Part shown: piece after piece, positions 1 through 13,700 of the stretch
Numbering within the stretch: the first letter of the stretch is position 1
How the letters are laid out: every line of letters starts with the position of its first letter
Source: Phytoseiulus persimilis
Lineage: Eukaryota > Arthropoda > Arachnida > Mesostigmata > Phytoseiidae
Assembly (NCBI GenBank): GCA_037576195.1
Contig: CM075103.1
Location: 24,986,001 to 25,050,000 of the forward strand
DNA: 64,000 bases
Reading direction: 5' to 3'
Translations under genes and position numbers: made by a program
The notes under the pieces: generated by a model
What the model saw: only the letters and a program-made list of their open reading frames with translations
Told to the model about the DNA's origin: nothing
Databases searched by the model: none

Positions 1-3000
1 GCGGCAACATCGGATCGAGGCTGAGTTTCCGTACGATTTCCGTCCCAAACGGAGAAACGACGCGAACACTCAGTCCGGGGCGACCGTTTCAGAGACTGGA
101 TCATCGCGATGGAAACTCGTCGAGTCGTTCCACCCGCAGGAAAGCTTGCAACTCAGTATACAAAGCCATCGTTGTTTCCCCCCGGGATTGTTCCGAGGAG
201 CGTTGAGATGCTCCCCATGATGATCATCCTCCGTGGAAGGTTGGTTACCAACAAATCGCTTTTGGAAATCGCTGAAGTTGCTAAAGCACTGCGACAGACG
301 ACACGCTCTGCAGCGGGAAGTCTCGACAGGTACATCACCGCCGACCGTTGGGTACTTGTGCGTTTGGCCCCCTCTTCGGAAGCGGCGCGAAAAACAGCCT
401 AATGGCGAGTTCTCAGCCCGTCAGCCGGCGGTACAGGGAGAAAGGAGACGGAGGAAGGAGACGAAGTTAAGAAACGGGTCGGAGTTTCCTCAGGCAGTTC
501 GAATATCGCGCCTTTGGAAGCGGCGTTCCAGCCGCCGCGTCAGCCATCGTTGGCTGTCGGCTGGCGGGTTAGCCGGCTGTGATTTTAGAAGAGGGGGCCA
601 AACGCACAAGAACCGTTGCTCCTAGTGCCCATCGCTCGCGCACCAGCACCGAGCCGACTCCGTTCTGCTTCATGCAGTCAAACCATTTCCGTGACCATAG
701 CGTCTACGCCCTCTCTGCGTGTAGTTCTCGTGCGGCTCCCATAGCCCTGCCCCCAAATTGACCCGAGCCGGCCTTGACAGACTTTTCTCCACCTCGCTGA
801 GGTGAAGTGCCTCAACGAGATGAGCCATTCGAGCGCGTAATCCTCCGAGGTATCGTCAATGAGCCCGCCACACGATTCATTTCATTCGAGCGATTCTTGC
901 AAACGACGATGTTTGCCAAGCTCCAAAGAGGATGCTTTCCAAGAGGTTCTGTAACCATCTCGGGAGACGATGCTTTGATCCCCGCCCTCGGATACGGCCT
1001 TTTCCCGACTGCAATGCGCTAAGGGACGATCACTATTTTAGGTATCACCCGCGCCCCCCGGCGGCGGCGGCAGCAGCAGCAGCATCGTAATGAGCCAATA
1101 TCAAGCTATTACTTTTTGGCCATAACCAAACTGTCCAGGCGTGATATGGACCACGAGCTCGGACGTTTCACCGAGACACCACGGGCCATGAGCCTCGGCA
1201 TCGCGATGTTTATGAGGCGGATAACAGCTTGCTGCTCGTCTTCCTAGTCTTTGAGGCAGGCGAAAGATCTAGGGATCGCTTACGTCACGCCGAACGTCGA
1301 CCACCTCAGCCACCACTCTCCCGTCTGCTTTTAAACCAACTCCCTCACTCTCTCCCCGAAGTAAACTACAGTGAGGGCGGGGGTGCCGGCGGGCGGGCGG
1401 GCTGGCTAGCTGAAACATAACACCATCCTCCATCAAGTTCTCTCAAATAATGCCATCATGGTGAGCTGTCAGCCAGAGGTTTTCCATTAAATTAACCCCG
1501 AGGCATTAGAGCCAGCGCGCGACTGGTTCAGCTGCCTTTCACAAACTTCAGTTAGGCTGAGAGAGGCTTCTGTCGGGGCAACAGCTCATGATAATACCCT
1601 CGGCAGCTAATAAAAACCTCGCGAGCCTCCTCGAGGGTAACGAGCCCGTTTGAGCGTCTCCTTCTGTATATTAGCCGCCATCATTTTGATTCCAACGATC
1701 TTCCTCGGACGTTAGAGCCTGCATCCGAGCTGTGACGAGCGCGGGTGGCCGTTCTCCAAGTTCTTAGAAGAGTAGGCGAAGCGCTCGAAGACTCTCGGTC
1801 CACGTGAATGATTTTTCATGTCGAGCCCGTCTCGCCGGGAGCTTTTCTTCGCTGCTTCTTCCGTACGCGACCGATCCACGGCAACCCTCCGGATCGGTTC
1901 ACGTTGGTTGACATGTTTTCGAACCGAACCTGGCATATCACCTTCGTCTATTCTAGCGGATTCACGTGACGTCCCGAGTGGGGAGGATGCTCTAGGGATC
2001 AAGGACTCGAGGGGTGCTGAGTGTTCAAAAAACCAGGCTCGAATCGTTCCGATGAATCTGCCGTGCTTCGTTGTTCGATTCTTTCTTGAGTTCTCGTCAG
2101 GACTCCGCTGAGTTGACGCTCTCTCTACCACGGCAGCTAGCGTCACACAGTTCTCATTCATCACCCGATACTGCCCCTACGGTGTGACAAAACCGCCTGA
2201 GTTCTCCCACTGGTGGAGGCTCCGATTCATCACATGCTTCTGTCCAGCATTCCACCGGAGCTTTCGTCAATGAGAGGAGGCTTTGCGACCAGCCCGACTG
2301 GATCGCTTGATGCACTCTATCTGTCTGACATTTTGTGAGGAGAAGAATCGAATCAGATTCGGTTGGAAAGCATCCGACGAAAGCGTCCGCACACGAGCGA
2401 CGCGTCGGATGAAACAATGCCCGATATCCTGACACGATTCTCTCTGGAATCTCGCCGAAGTTGACGCCAGAAGTTTCTCTGTTGCTTGCTCCCGTGGCGA
2501 CACTCCGTGATCTTGTCGAAAGCTTCACGCTCTGAAGACACCGCAACGTTCCACTTTCGTCAGCCTGTGTAATGGGCGAATACGTCATCCGAAAGACGTT
2601 AACTCCTTAGATGACGAAGCAGCTGTTCAATGAGCGTGCGACCCGTTGCGAACGACGTCCGATGACTCTTTTTGGATCCTTCTTGATATTCGACCGGCCA
2701 TTACGACGAGGAGATGATGTCAAACTCTCGGACCCCCATCAAAAGAGCTCGAATGTTCACACATCAGAAAAAGCAAAAATTAACATGCGATCAAGCATCC
2801 AGAAGAGAGGAAAGATTCGTTATGAGGCTGAACTTGGCTTTCTCGATGATCCTCAGCCGACGTCGCCGGGAACCCACAGAACGCTGCGTTGAGAGTACTC
2901 GGCGGGAGTGCCAACGAGCCCGCTGGATTCGGAAGGGAGTCCGTCGCCTGGTGTGACTACGATTCTTGAAATCAACCTGTCCGTGTTCCGGCTGGGCTCA

Positions 3001-6000
3001 ATAGATTTCACGAGAACTTGCCCTCGAAAACTTCAGGGCTGTCGTTACGAATCGTTGCGGTTATGAAGCTCACCGGACTTGCGGGGAGTAAACGTGGGCT
3101 TCCACGAACCGTTGTGAGTCGGCCCATTTGTGCGGAAATATTCCCACACGCACGGAGAATGCCCCGTCCGTTGATTCAGTCGAACTTTGCGTCGAATGCA
3201 ATTTCCATGGACATCTGCCGTAGCCTCTTCATACCCAACGCGTTTTATCGATCCTGTTGCGAATATTCAATTTTCTGCTCGCCGCTCTGATCTACAAATG
3301 TTCCCGCTACACCGGAGACATGAGGAACACATCGGGTTCCCCATCATTCCAAGGCGGGAAGATCAATCCGAAGTCTCAGTGTCTGAGAGTCGGTATAAAT
3401 CGATCTTCTCCACCAAATCCAGTTCAGTCGCCGGGTTTCCCTCGGAGAGTCCGCATAACGCCTTGACAGGATGACGGAGAAATCGAGCCTGATTGGATTC
3501 CTTGGTCACGACCCGCTGACCGTATCGGAAGGAGATGAACGAAACACGCGGGAGTTCATTTCCACATTCGTTCACCACGGTCGCAGTAAAATCAGTTCTC
3601 AGATGTGGAATCTATTTCGAGCTGCCGAGAGTACATCAGGGGTCCAGCCCGTACCGAGGGGATCTTCGGTGTCTGACCTTGACAACTTTGTTTTCAAAGT
3701 ACGACCACGCTGGATAGATGAGGCAAGTTTTTCTACATTATTGTACCGCCCGTGGGTCATCATGCCGGTTTCAGACCTGTTCCAAACTGCAGAGGAAAAG
3801 GGTTGCAACATTCTCGGATTGATTGTCAGAGGAGGCAGACATGCAGACGACTTTCAGTCGCACCTCCGGGAGCTGAAAATCTCTCAGCGACGGAACTCCT
3901 AAGAGAACACGGATTCTGAAGCCGCTATTCTGCGTCGATCAACACTCTCGTTGGGCTCCTCGTGGAGAGGAGACTCGATCATATCCCTCATCAGAGTCGT
4001 TGCCTCGTCGAGTGATTCACGCAGCGGCGCTTTCTCAGCGGACCGTTAGTTCATAGAATGTATCGGATCGCAACGAAGCCGCGTGCGTAGATCAAAATAA
4101 TCGAAACGCGCTCTTTGCTATCAGCGGTGAAGTGAACAGTCACGCTCCAATGCCCTGTTGAGTCGAGCGTTGTCGTCTTTGTTGCGTCACGAGGAGTGAG
4201 AAACTGTCGCCCTGGCTCGAAATCATTCCAACGATAGATGATTCAGTGTGGCGTCATATCGGCTAAGTTTGACGAACGCATGTTGCAGTGACTTATGAGG
4301 TGCTCTTCGACGATGTTCTGATGGAGGCGTCGTGACGCGTTGGGAGTGAACGTATCTTCGGATAGCTGAACAGGTTCATTACGGCGTCATTCTTCAACTC
4401 GTCTCAGATTCCAAGAGGAGGGCAGAGAATCCCCGGCGGATCGAGACGGGAATCTGATATCGTTTTATGCTGCCGTCGGAAACTTTTCAAAGAAGATCGG
4501 AAGAAGCGTTCGTTCGAGGGTGCTTTTGTCGGGCTCGCAAGTTGCGGTGCTCAAACGACGAGCCGATAATCACTGTCTTTGCAGTTGAACTCCAGACGGG
4601 CAGATTGCGTCGTGCAAACGAGGCATAAACTCGACGCGGCAAGCGGACTCGAGCACTTCATCGAAAACTGCTGGAAAATGGGCCGGACGATCGAGTTGCA
4701 AGCGGCCTCGGTGTCAGATTTCCAACGGCAACCAAGTCCTGACTGACATCGATAAATTACCTACTTGCTATAAAAACGTCAAGGCGCTTAGCGTCAAGCT
4801 CCCTCTGCTCCACGGGTTTCCCCCAGTGCGATGCGGAAATTACGCGCAGCGACACTGAGAACTGGAGGAAGGGGGGGGGGAGTTGAGGAGTGATCGATGA
4901 TGGGCCCTGTGATGACACGGAAACGCAGTCGACTCTTGGAGTCATCTCATGTGAGCGGGAAAGGCCAAATCCGATGTCACGAATTCGGGCGAACAAGGAT
5001 TTCGGAATCCGCCTTCGCTCGGAGGAATTCGTGTCGCCGGATTATGGATTCAGTTCGAAACTGGCGTCCCAGGTCGCGACTCAATCGATGTTCCAGCGAG
5101 TTTTTGTGCGCAACACCTGTAGGCATTATAATCGCTGGAACCTCACCAGCAAATATACATGTGGAGCAATCAAGAAGCTCAAAGTCGGGGACATTCAAGG
5201 CGTTGCTGGGACTCATTGGAACCTGAGTGGAATCGCTGAACGACGAGGCATCGCGTGAGAATGTTCGATGAGAAACTCCTGATCGGAAAAAGTCCCCTCG
5301 AGTCTCTGCTTATGCGAGGATTCAGTACTCGAACTCGTTTCGTGAGTCTGTGCCCGATAACGATTCGAAGTCCGCAGGCATCTCGACGACAGGAAACCAA
5401 CGAAACGGAGAGTTCGTTGAATCTGTTTCAGTTGGGACTTCGAACCACTTTCGGACTGCGTCGGCGATCTCCTGACTGAGTCGAAGGCCCTCGAGGCCCT
5501 GGAAGCGCCCTAGAACGGGAGCCGCCCTCCATTCGAATCCGAAACCGGTTTCCTCTCAGAACGGTGTGCTAATGTTCGAGTAAACGAGCCGGAACTCGGA
5601 TTACTGGGAAGGAGGTGGAAGACAGAAAGCCTGCCCACCGCGACTTCCGGGGGTCGCGCGTGGTTTCGAACTTGACAAACAACGCGCTCTCAACGAAAGC
5701 CTTTTACGACAACTCGGATATCTTTACAATTTTCTCATCTTAATCCCCCTGATACCGCTGAGCTTTGAACTGTCTGCTGCGTTCCTATATAGTCGAAGGC
5801 TGCATCGTCATTTGACTTCGTGATTCTTTTTCGAGGCCGAGATCATCCCGCCAGAAAAAGCTCTGGCTTACTCTAGGCAGAATCTACCGCAACAGTCGGA
5901 CAGGAAATGTTGATGATCCTCTTCCGAAATTCCCAATTCCAACCGCTGTTTGTGGCTTCCAGGAAGTCCCCCATTCGACACCACTGCGGATGGAGACGAG

Positions 6001-8040
6001 GGCCACGTGAGTCGTTGATTACTGGTGCGGGGGGAGAGGAAGGAGGAGAATAACGCATTTCCCGGGGTCCTACACTTAGGCAACGGCCTCCTGAAGGCGT
6101 ACCTGCGCCTCAGTTCTTCTGAGCTAGACAGCGCGTAACCAGCATGAGCATAGTCGAAAATATTATTGTTTTTCCAAACATTTCCAGGAATTTACGACTT
6201 CGGCTGGAACTGCGCTTCATTCCGGGAGTTGACGCTCGTCATAAACGTGCGTTACAGTGAACTCATCCGATTGGTCAGAATTTTCTCGAATCGGAATACC
6301 GGAATAGTCGCGTAGGCCGTGACAGGCATCATAAAGAGTCAAGGAGACTATTCCTCAAAAATCAACTACCTCATCGATATCCCTCTCCTAGTTTGATTTC
6401 AGACTTTCCAAAGTAGACGAAGTGAAGTCTGGCCTAGCTGAACGCCGGATGCTGGCTCTTGGAACAGAGTTACGCGTATTATATCAGCCGCGATTCGCGC
6501 TCGTGGGCCCTCCCCTGTCGCTGAGTCGAACGGGGGAACGAAGCGTTCTTCTCCATCTCTCCATGGAACGAAACGATATATTGACTCGCAATGGTCGGAG
6601 GATCAATCGTCGAACTAGAGGGATGAATTCACTCACGACCGTCTCGAAACAGGCCATCATATGGTCAAGGATTTTCTGATCGAGCTTCCCATGAATGCCC
6701 AATAGCTTCAGAGACACGACTGCGCGTTTGTGCTTCGAGGCAAAGAGGACTAGCTTCATTCATACCAGTCGAGTCAGACGCTGACGATGCCTGCGACACA
6801 GCTATCGCGCATTTTATGGACAGCATCGACCTTCTAAAAAAAATCGAGCAGAGACCAAAAATAGAAGACGCGCTGTAGAGACAGAGTTGGAAGCCGAGCT
6901 TCGGAAGTCGTTCCAACAAGCCTGGGAGTACGAACACACTCGTGGATGAGTCACGTGGGAACGGCACGACCGCGACACGAGTGACATGGAAGGCTCGTCT
7001 GCCGATGAGGACGCACATTTAGTGTATGGCTCGCCGTACGCCAGAGACGCTCTCCGCCTGTTTGCACTCCAGTTTATCGTGATAACCTACGCAGACTCGA
7101 TTCTCCTCTGTCTGAGTTCGAGAGCTCCGCGAGAGCTTTTCCGGTCTTCCACTTCGGGAGTCAACGCGAGGCATTGACGGATAGCGCGGGAACCGATGTA
7201 CGAATGCATAATTCAGGTCCGTTGCGTTGCTCGACAATGGATAAGGTAGTTTGGAGACTGCCATTCTGACTGCCGGGCTCAAGAGCAGACGGAAGGTTTG
7301 CCCAACCCATCCAATGAGATTCCGGCGGCCAGTGAGAGAAAAAGCAGGTGGCGATCCGCCGCGGGAACGACGATCCCGGAGTAGTGACCTCGTCTCATGC
7401 GACCTAAGACGCCGACCTCGAAGAGCTGACTCAGGAATTCGTAACGATGGGATCTCGGCGATTCTCCGAACCGAATGGATGACATGCAGGCAGCGTCATC
7501 GGAAAATTCGAAACCTCCAGCTCAATGCTGACTAGACCTGCTTCTCTGCTCCGAACAATCTGCCACTGCCTGAGGCAGTCAGCAAAACAATCACAGGCAA
7601 CTCGTATCCCAATTATTGCGCGAAGTTCTTCAAGGTGAACGAAATTGAATCGTGACTTGTGCAGAAAGTTGTGGAGCAGGGATGATGTTTCGACATGGCC
7701 CTGATGCCGCGGTGCGAGAAGTGGTTTCCGTGAACGTATCTCTGAGTTGTCCGTTTCGGCCCTGGTCGAAAATTTGTTCCTCGAATCCCACAGCATAAAA
7801 GCTTCCTTGGGGTGCATCCACGACATACGCTTGTCGGAACGGGAACGAGTACGGCGCTCGTCCGTCACTGACCGAGAGTGGGAGGAGGCTCGCGGCGGAT
7901 AAAACGTTTTTCGTGCTCTCCAGAACTCAAAGCTGGTGACGTCAATGTCACGAACGCGGAATGTGAACCAGCGCCGTCGGCGGAACCAGCCGCTCGCACC
8001 AGTCAGTGTCGTCGGTCGGATACCGCTTCTCTGTGCGCAG
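1..8040. other. Gene-poor stretch upstream of the DEPDC1-like gene
   Basis: No gene, RNA gene or recognisable transposon was found here. The open frames are short, overlap on both strands and carry no motif I can name. Only low-complexity features stand out: a compound trinucleotide repeat at 1059-1083 and a run of ten G at 4871-4880. Exons of a multi-exon gene could be missed by reading alone. Confidence 0.5.
1059..1083. repeat. Compound GGC/CAG trinucleotide microsatellite
   Basis: A few GGC units run directly into CAG units. It lies outside any supported coding frame. Confidence 0.85.
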
Positions 8041-8049
8041 CTCGGGTCC

Positions 8050-8099
8050 GGCGCATGCGCCGTGCCGTTGCGCCGATGCTCTGGTTTGAAAATTGGCGC
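8050..8099 (+). promoter_or_regulatory. Candidate promoter of the DEPDC1-like gene
   Basis: Positions 8050-8061 are a perfect 12-bp palindrome (GGCGCATGCGCC) containing the canonical NRF1 / Drosophila EWG core GCGCATGCGC. TTTGAA at 8085-8090 matches the CHR element of cell-cycle promoters, and TTGGCGC at 8093-8099 resembles an E2F half site. The cluster lies about 460-510 bp upstream of the chosen ATG. DEPDC1 genes in vertebrates are mitotic genes, so a CHR/E2F arrangement would make sense. The motifs are seen; their use as a promoter is inferred. Confidence 0.4.
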
Positions 8100-8557
8100 T
8101 CCGGTTCCGATCGCCGACCTCCTCTCCAGAAGCGTGGCTTAGTACACCAAGGCTTGTGGTTCCCCAACTGGCCGCCGAGCGGTCACAGCGGCGGCCAAAG
8201 CCTGAGCGAGGGTGAAGATTTCAAACCGCCGAAGAGAGCTTTACTACCGTGGCCGCACGAGATGCGGAACCTCAGCTGTGTTTGTGATCATGATGTCCGT
8301 GCTGGTGAAGCCGTCTGATGCCAGAGATGTTTTGAAGAGTGCTCTCGTATGTTCGTCGTTACTGTTGTGATAGAGAGAAGACATCGTGTGCGATCGCTGC
8401 TGATATGTGACTCCAATGCGGCCATCTTGTAACGAACTTTACATCTGACCGAAATTGTTCGTCACTCGAACGTTGTGCCTATCGCTTGCCGGATATTTGT
8501 GAAGTTCCCTCCTCGAGCGGACTCCCAACGAATGTCGATCATCCGCCCTCAACAACG

Positions 8558-10084
8558 ATGAAAACCATGGACCCGAACGCCAACTATTCCGATCAGTTCC
8601 GCGCCACAAAGGTATGGAATACGATCGTGGCCGCCGTTCGGCAGGAAATGCCGGTCGGGAAACGTCGCAAGGGCCTCAAATCGTTTGACAACTGCTTCTC
8701 GGGAACGGAAGCCGTAACGTGGACGCTCGGGTACCTGAAACGGAACAAAGAGCTTCTCAGTCCGGGTCAGGAAGTCACCCGGGAAAAAGTGGTTCTGCTT
8801 CTGCAGAAGTTCGTCGACCAGAAGATCCTGCAAGACGTTCGCAACCGTAACACTTCGTTCAAAGACTCTACCACCCAATTGTACACGTTCAACAAGGAGA
8901 ACGTCGCGCCGAAACAGCAATCCACAGAGCTGGTCGTACGAAGTGGCAACCGTCAAGTGAGTCAATCGAACGGAGCGAATCTCGCCGCGGTTCCGCCGAA
9001 TCCGACCGCCTCGTCATCCCCCAAGAACCCGTTACCCCTGTCGGATCTCCCTTCGCTTTCCCAACACCTGCTTTGGGCCAGGGTGCAGCAGCTGTTCGCT
9101 TCCGGACTCGGCAACCCCCCGTTGTTCGGTACGCCGGACGTACTAAGCTCGTTCTCGCTGACTTTTTCAGATTTTTGCCCCATTGAGATTTGCCACAACA
9201 TTTGTCAAGTCAGCGCTTCTGGAATCGTCCTGCCGCGAACCAAGGGCGACGATGTACCGGCGTATGTCATGCAAGCTATGAAATGCCTTGCGAAATGGCC
9301 GCAATCTGCGCAGGGTTATCCGGCGTATCCCGGCTTCTTGTCAGACGTACTCAAAGTAGTCCTCGACTACTTCCGGGGCCGACTACTGCTCTCGAGACCG
9401 TTGTACGAGCTGTCCCTTACGGCGTTCGCGCCGATCATGGCATCCCTTGAAGAGCCCGAGGTCCCTGTCTCGGTTCAGTACGAAACCGCCTTCGTCACTG
9501 CCAACCCTGAGACGAAAATCATGCCTCGCACCGCCCGGAAAACTCCTCTGCCGAGATACGTTTCCCAAACTCCGAGCACCATGCCTAGACCGTTTGATCG
9601 GTCCGAGCGGCTCATCCAGACCTGCGTTCGGGCCGCGAGCGTGCGGCGCATAGGCAGTGCGGTCGGCTGTTACGTGAATTCAGCGTTTTCCGCGAGTTCT
9701 TCGAGTCTCAGCTCGGGTGTGAGCGCGATCTCTGACGCAAAAGCTCGCTCGTGCAAGCAAGTTCAGAGCACAAAAGAGCTCGTCATACGCCAGTTGCAAC
9801 ACCTGTATCTTCTTTTGTCGACGCGGAATCGACGGGCGATGCATCTTCTCCTGCGGTTCATGTACAAAGTCGGCCAGAACAGTTCGTTGCTGCTGAAAAA
9901 TCACAAATCCAACCATGAAGTCCTGATCGACACTTTCAGCGCGTGTCTCGTGGGCGCATCACGATCCAATCTCCAGCAGACGACCATGTTTATGACGTTC
10001 CTGGTGGATAATTGCGACGTAATTTTCACCGTGCCCGAGAGCCTCAAACAGGAAATCGACGCTGCCCTAGGACATCGGCTCTAG
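8558..10084 (+). CDS. DEPDC1: DEP and RhoGAP-like domain protein, DEPDC1/DEPDC1B homologue
   Basis: One uninterrupted frame of 508 codons. An N-terminal DEP domain spans about residues 14-112: it opens with FRATKVWN, has a CFSGTEAVTW core and ends with QLYTF, which is the DEPDC1 pattern. A degenerate RhoGAP-like region follows, with AMKCLAKWP near residue 239 and a helical C-terminal part from about residue 405 to 490. I see no arginine finger of the GxxR type, so GAP catalysis is doubtful. The linker at about 113-190 is rich in Ser, Pro and Asn, and a Ser-rich stretch lies near 375-390. Length is close to human DEPDC1B and shorter than the long DEPDC1 isoform. Family members act in mitosis and cell adhesion; C. 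elegans LET-99 controls spindle position. The frame is open further upstream from a TTG at 8486, but no in-frame ATG precedes 8558, so this ATG (A at -3) was chosen. ATG 8567 has an even better context (ACCATGG) and is a fair alternative. No introns are needed. Confidence 0.92.
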   Translation: MKTMDPNANYSDQFRATKVWNTIVAAVRQEMPVGKRRKGLKSFDNCFSGTEAVTWTLGYLKRNKELLSPGQEVTREKVVLLLQKFVDQKILQDVRNRNTSFKDSTTQLYTFNKENVAPKQQSTELVVRSGNRQVSQSNGANLAAVPPNPTASSSPKNPLPLSDLPSLSQHLLWARVQQLFASGLGNPPLFGTPDVLSSFSLTFSDFCPIEICHNICQVSASGIVLPRTKGDDVPAYVMQAMKCLAKWPQSAQGYPAYPGFLSDVLKVVLDYFRGRLLLSRPLYELSLTAFAPIMASLEEPEVPVSVQYETAFVTANPETKIMPRTARKTPLPRYVSQTPSTMPRPFDRSERLIQTCVRAASVRRIGSAVGCYVNSAFSASSSSLSSGVSAISDAKARSCKQVQSTKELVIRQLQHLYLLLSTRNRRAMHLLLRFMYKVGQNSSLLLKNHKSNHEVLIDTFSACLVGASRSNLQQTTMFMTFLVDNCDVIFTVPESLKQEIDAALGHRL

Positions 10085-10503
10085 CTCTAATCGTTGGGGC
10101 TTTGATCTCGAGTGAACAATAGAGATGTCGATGCCATTGACATCATTTATTGAAATTTAGAGGGAAAGTTACATTCCCGCGACAGAAAAATGCTCAAATA
10201 GGTTGTGTTTTAACTATTGCTAGCCCGGCCGCCGGAACTGTGGAAATGTTCATTGTGATTTAGAGATCGGGCAGCAGATTTAAGTAAGAGGACGGTGCAC
10301 GAGGTACCGCATCACTCCTCAGTGAAAGTGCCAACGTTTTCCGATTACGGCTCATAACCCACACGAAATGCTCGCCCCAGTTGTTCAGAATGCAGAACAT
10401 GCTACGGTTTTGAGCTGAAGCGAGAGAGGAGCGGACGGACGGGAAATTATTTAGGAACCTAATTCGAATTGTAAATAGCGGCGTTTAGATGAAAATGATT
10501 TAA

Positions 10504-10509
10504 AATAAA
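10504..10509 (+). promoter_or_regulatory. Candidate poly(A) signal for the DEPDC1-like gene
   Basis: This is the first AATAAA hexamer after the stop codon, about 420 bp downstream, in an AT-rich patch. Further AATAAA hexamers occur at 10615-10620 and 10692-10697. Which one is used cannot be told from sequence. Confidence 0.4.
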
Positions 10510-10709
10510 ATTAGCGGAGAAGAGTGAGCATGCTGCGAATTGGAAAATTATCACTACCTAGCTGCGGATATGTATTCTGGACGACGATTCGTTTTTTCAA
10601 CACATCATGGGCGTAATAAATTCGTCGGGGACATTCTTGATCGATCGGTGTCATTCCGACCCTTGGAAACGGTGAGCGACCCTCAATTTAAAATAAAATC
10701 TGTGACTCG

Positions 10710-13700
10710 GTGGGAAGTAATCGTGTACTTCGTTGATTCGGGAACTAGGGCTCGAGGATCTTGTTCCCCGACAATCCATTCACCGGAATGTTCAGATAGT
10801 TGAAACGCTAGATCGAGTCCCTCCTCTCGGTCTTTTGAGACCGATCGAGGGGGCGACAAGTTGGAGTCGGAAAGTTTCCACTTTATTTGCGGGTTCACAA
10901 CGTCTCGTCAATATTCGTTCAACGCGAGCTCAGCGTTGTTTGCTGTCGGGTGCCTCCCGGTCCGGCCCCCTCCCTTCGATTTGGTTCAGTTAAAGTCTCT
11001 TCTCTTCTCTGTGGGTCCGTGGTGCGCGTCCGTTCGGTGTACAGTCGTACCAAGAAATGAAATCACACGAAGCGACTGCTCGATCGAAAACAAAGCGTTG
11101 CCGTCGGGCCACCCGGGCCGCTGCGGGACAGCATCGGGGTTTCCCTGCACTACATGTTGCTCGACGTTCATATGTGCAACGGGTCGTTTGAAGTCGAAGT
11201 TATCTCCCGGGTAGCCCCTCCTGCCGGCTCGAGGAACCTGACTCTGGAGTCTCCGCATCATCACGCCCCCTCTGGCCCCCACGTTACGGACAACGTCGTA
11301 ATTCCTCTCATCAACACTACGTGAGCGGTTTGGTCGCACGGCATCGCCATCGCGTTTCGTCTGCATGTCGCTCCGTTGTCCCAGTTTGACGTGCTTGCGG
11401 TGACGTTCTCCATGAATATTCAACTGTTCGGCGATTGGTCGTGGAACTGATCGAACTATCTCGGCTGATCTGACAGGATTTCATTGCGGAAATGCCGGCC
11501 CCTTTTTCCGATGTATCGCAGATTCCGAGACGGGAAGAGAAATTCGTGGCTCGTAGTGAGAGTTGACGCGCAGTGAGAATGCCATGTAGCGAAGTATGCA
11601 GAGATCCAGGGAACTCTGATCTCATGAACGACTCGGAGTCATATTCGGAGGGATGGGAAATGTATCGAGTGGAAAGAAGGGAGATCGGTTGGCATTCCCT
11701 CGGAACCCATAGATGGGATCGCGCGGCAATTACCGGCTCCGTAGTGCCTGCATCTGAAGCTGACGAGGAATCGATGATACAGTCGAATGTCAGACCATCC
11801 TCCTGACAAGGCGCGAAGCTCGAGCCAAGCCTTGAGGGTTTTCCGCCCCTCGCTCCCCGAACCCCTCAGCCACGCAGTGATTCAGCCCTCGGTAGAGATG
11901 TGGCTTTTTCGGACACGTCCTTCCCGGAAATGTTTGATTTCCGAATGTTCTCAGAGAGAGGTCTCACAATCTCAGATTCCAGCGCTCCAGTGGCGTTCCA
12001 GCCGAAAGCTGTTCGCTGCCTCACGAAGAGAATCCTCACGTATTCCGATTTTAGACTTCGTCGATGATTTCCTCGTGATCAGTGTCGGGTATCTTCGAGA
12101 AGAATGTCCTCGGAAATCGTATCTCTGATAATTGGGACCACCGGACGTTTACTGCGCGGCATCCCCGATGCACGCATACAATTCCCAATAGCCCTGGCAT
12201 GTTCTCAGTCGAATATACAGTCAATATATAGTCGAGAGAAGCAGGCTAAATATTGTGAGCTTGAATTGCGCCCAATCGTCCAACTCGTCGGGATCGAGAC
12301 CCTGGGTGTGCTGGCCCGTTCGTCTGAGTCATTCCTCCAGGACTCGGGAAACGAATGGGGGTCGTGTCTGGGGACAAGAGGGCTGGGGAGTTCTTGGTGC
12401 AGAGGATCTCAATCGAGGTTCAGAGAGGCGATTGGGCGGCAGTCAGGGAGGGGATCGCTACCTGCCAGGGAGCTCCTCGTCGAACTCGGCTGAGACGGCG
12501 GCCTACTTCAACGCACTAGATCCCACCGTATCATTGAATAAAGTTATCGTTCATGAGGAGAAATGTTATCACCGAATCAATATATTCTGCTCTCGGAGTC
12601 GATGGGGACTCAAACTGGGGTTCCGTGAGGAAAATACCGCTGAGAGTTCAGGGGAAGCTTCTGAAAAGAGGAGTTGATGGGCTCCGAGCTCAAAACGAAC
12701 AGGCTGCGTTGTTCGATATCGATGAGGTGGTTCCTGACGTCCTTCCCAAAAATCGTTCTCGAGAGCGGGCATTCTTTCCAGGATTCCCTCTGATAGAGCC
12801 GTCTTCCGAAGCTTGAGCAGGTCCAGCTCGAAGACGTTGCCGGCGATGCTCCTCCGAGCGCTCCTATCGGTCACCGCGATAGAGGCCGGGTCTGATACAG
12901 ATCCCCCAGAGTCGATTCTGATCTGAAAATATCAGTCGTTCGCCATCACCACCATGGCGAATTCAGTACGTCGTCAATCGTCAACTCCGCTCTCGCAATG
13001 TTCGGACGAGCCTGGACGGGGGAAGAGCCATTCTCTACTCATCCAAACAAAGAATTGAGTTGGATCATCTTGGAAGGTGGTTCGCAAAGCTGAACGTGTT
13101 CACTGAATGATTCGTGGATGACTCTTGTTTTGACGATATCAATCAGCGAGATGAAGCCACTCATTCAGGCGTCGAGCCTTCCCACGCACACCGGTCACGA
13201 TTCAGACTCCCAAGTCCTGAAGTTTGCCGACACTCTCGCCGCTATAGAACTCAAGGCATGAGACATCTGCCGTGTTCGAGCCGGAGTTCGATCACGACTT
13301 CGTTTTGAGGAATTTCTGACCCAAATCGTTTCGGAGCAGCACCGCCAAGCCACTTGTAGGCTCTCTCGCCATCTCCGAGTTTTCTCGATGGAGAGTCGTG
13401 CAGAATTCCGTCCAGACCGAGAGGAAGCCGGAGAGATGGGATGGTGTTGTTTATTGATGTCCGACAGAAACATCGGTGCTTTTTCAAAAAGTGCTTCCTG
13501 AATCGTTCTGCTTCCGGGCGTCTCGAGAAAAGCTGAGGGATGCCTACTCTAGATCATCGACCACGGTCAAGAACTGGTCGGGGCCGTCATATAGGACACC
13601 GCAGTGGGTTCCTGGGCTTCGATAGCGTTTTCCCCAGCCCATTCTGTTCCCACACACACTGCCCCGATTCCGGAGGCTCAGTGTGTCTCCGAGATTGGTT

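Noticed and set aside
8486-8557. Upstream extension of the DEPDC1-like frame from a TTG
   Set aside because: TTG is an unlikely start in an animal nuclear gene, there is no in-frame ATG upstream of 8558, and the extra residues are not part of the conserved DEP domain.
11120-11420. Extracellular-protein-like frame
   Set aside because: Interrupted, overlapped by an antisense frame, without a signal peptide or recognisable domain. Not enough to call a pseudogene.
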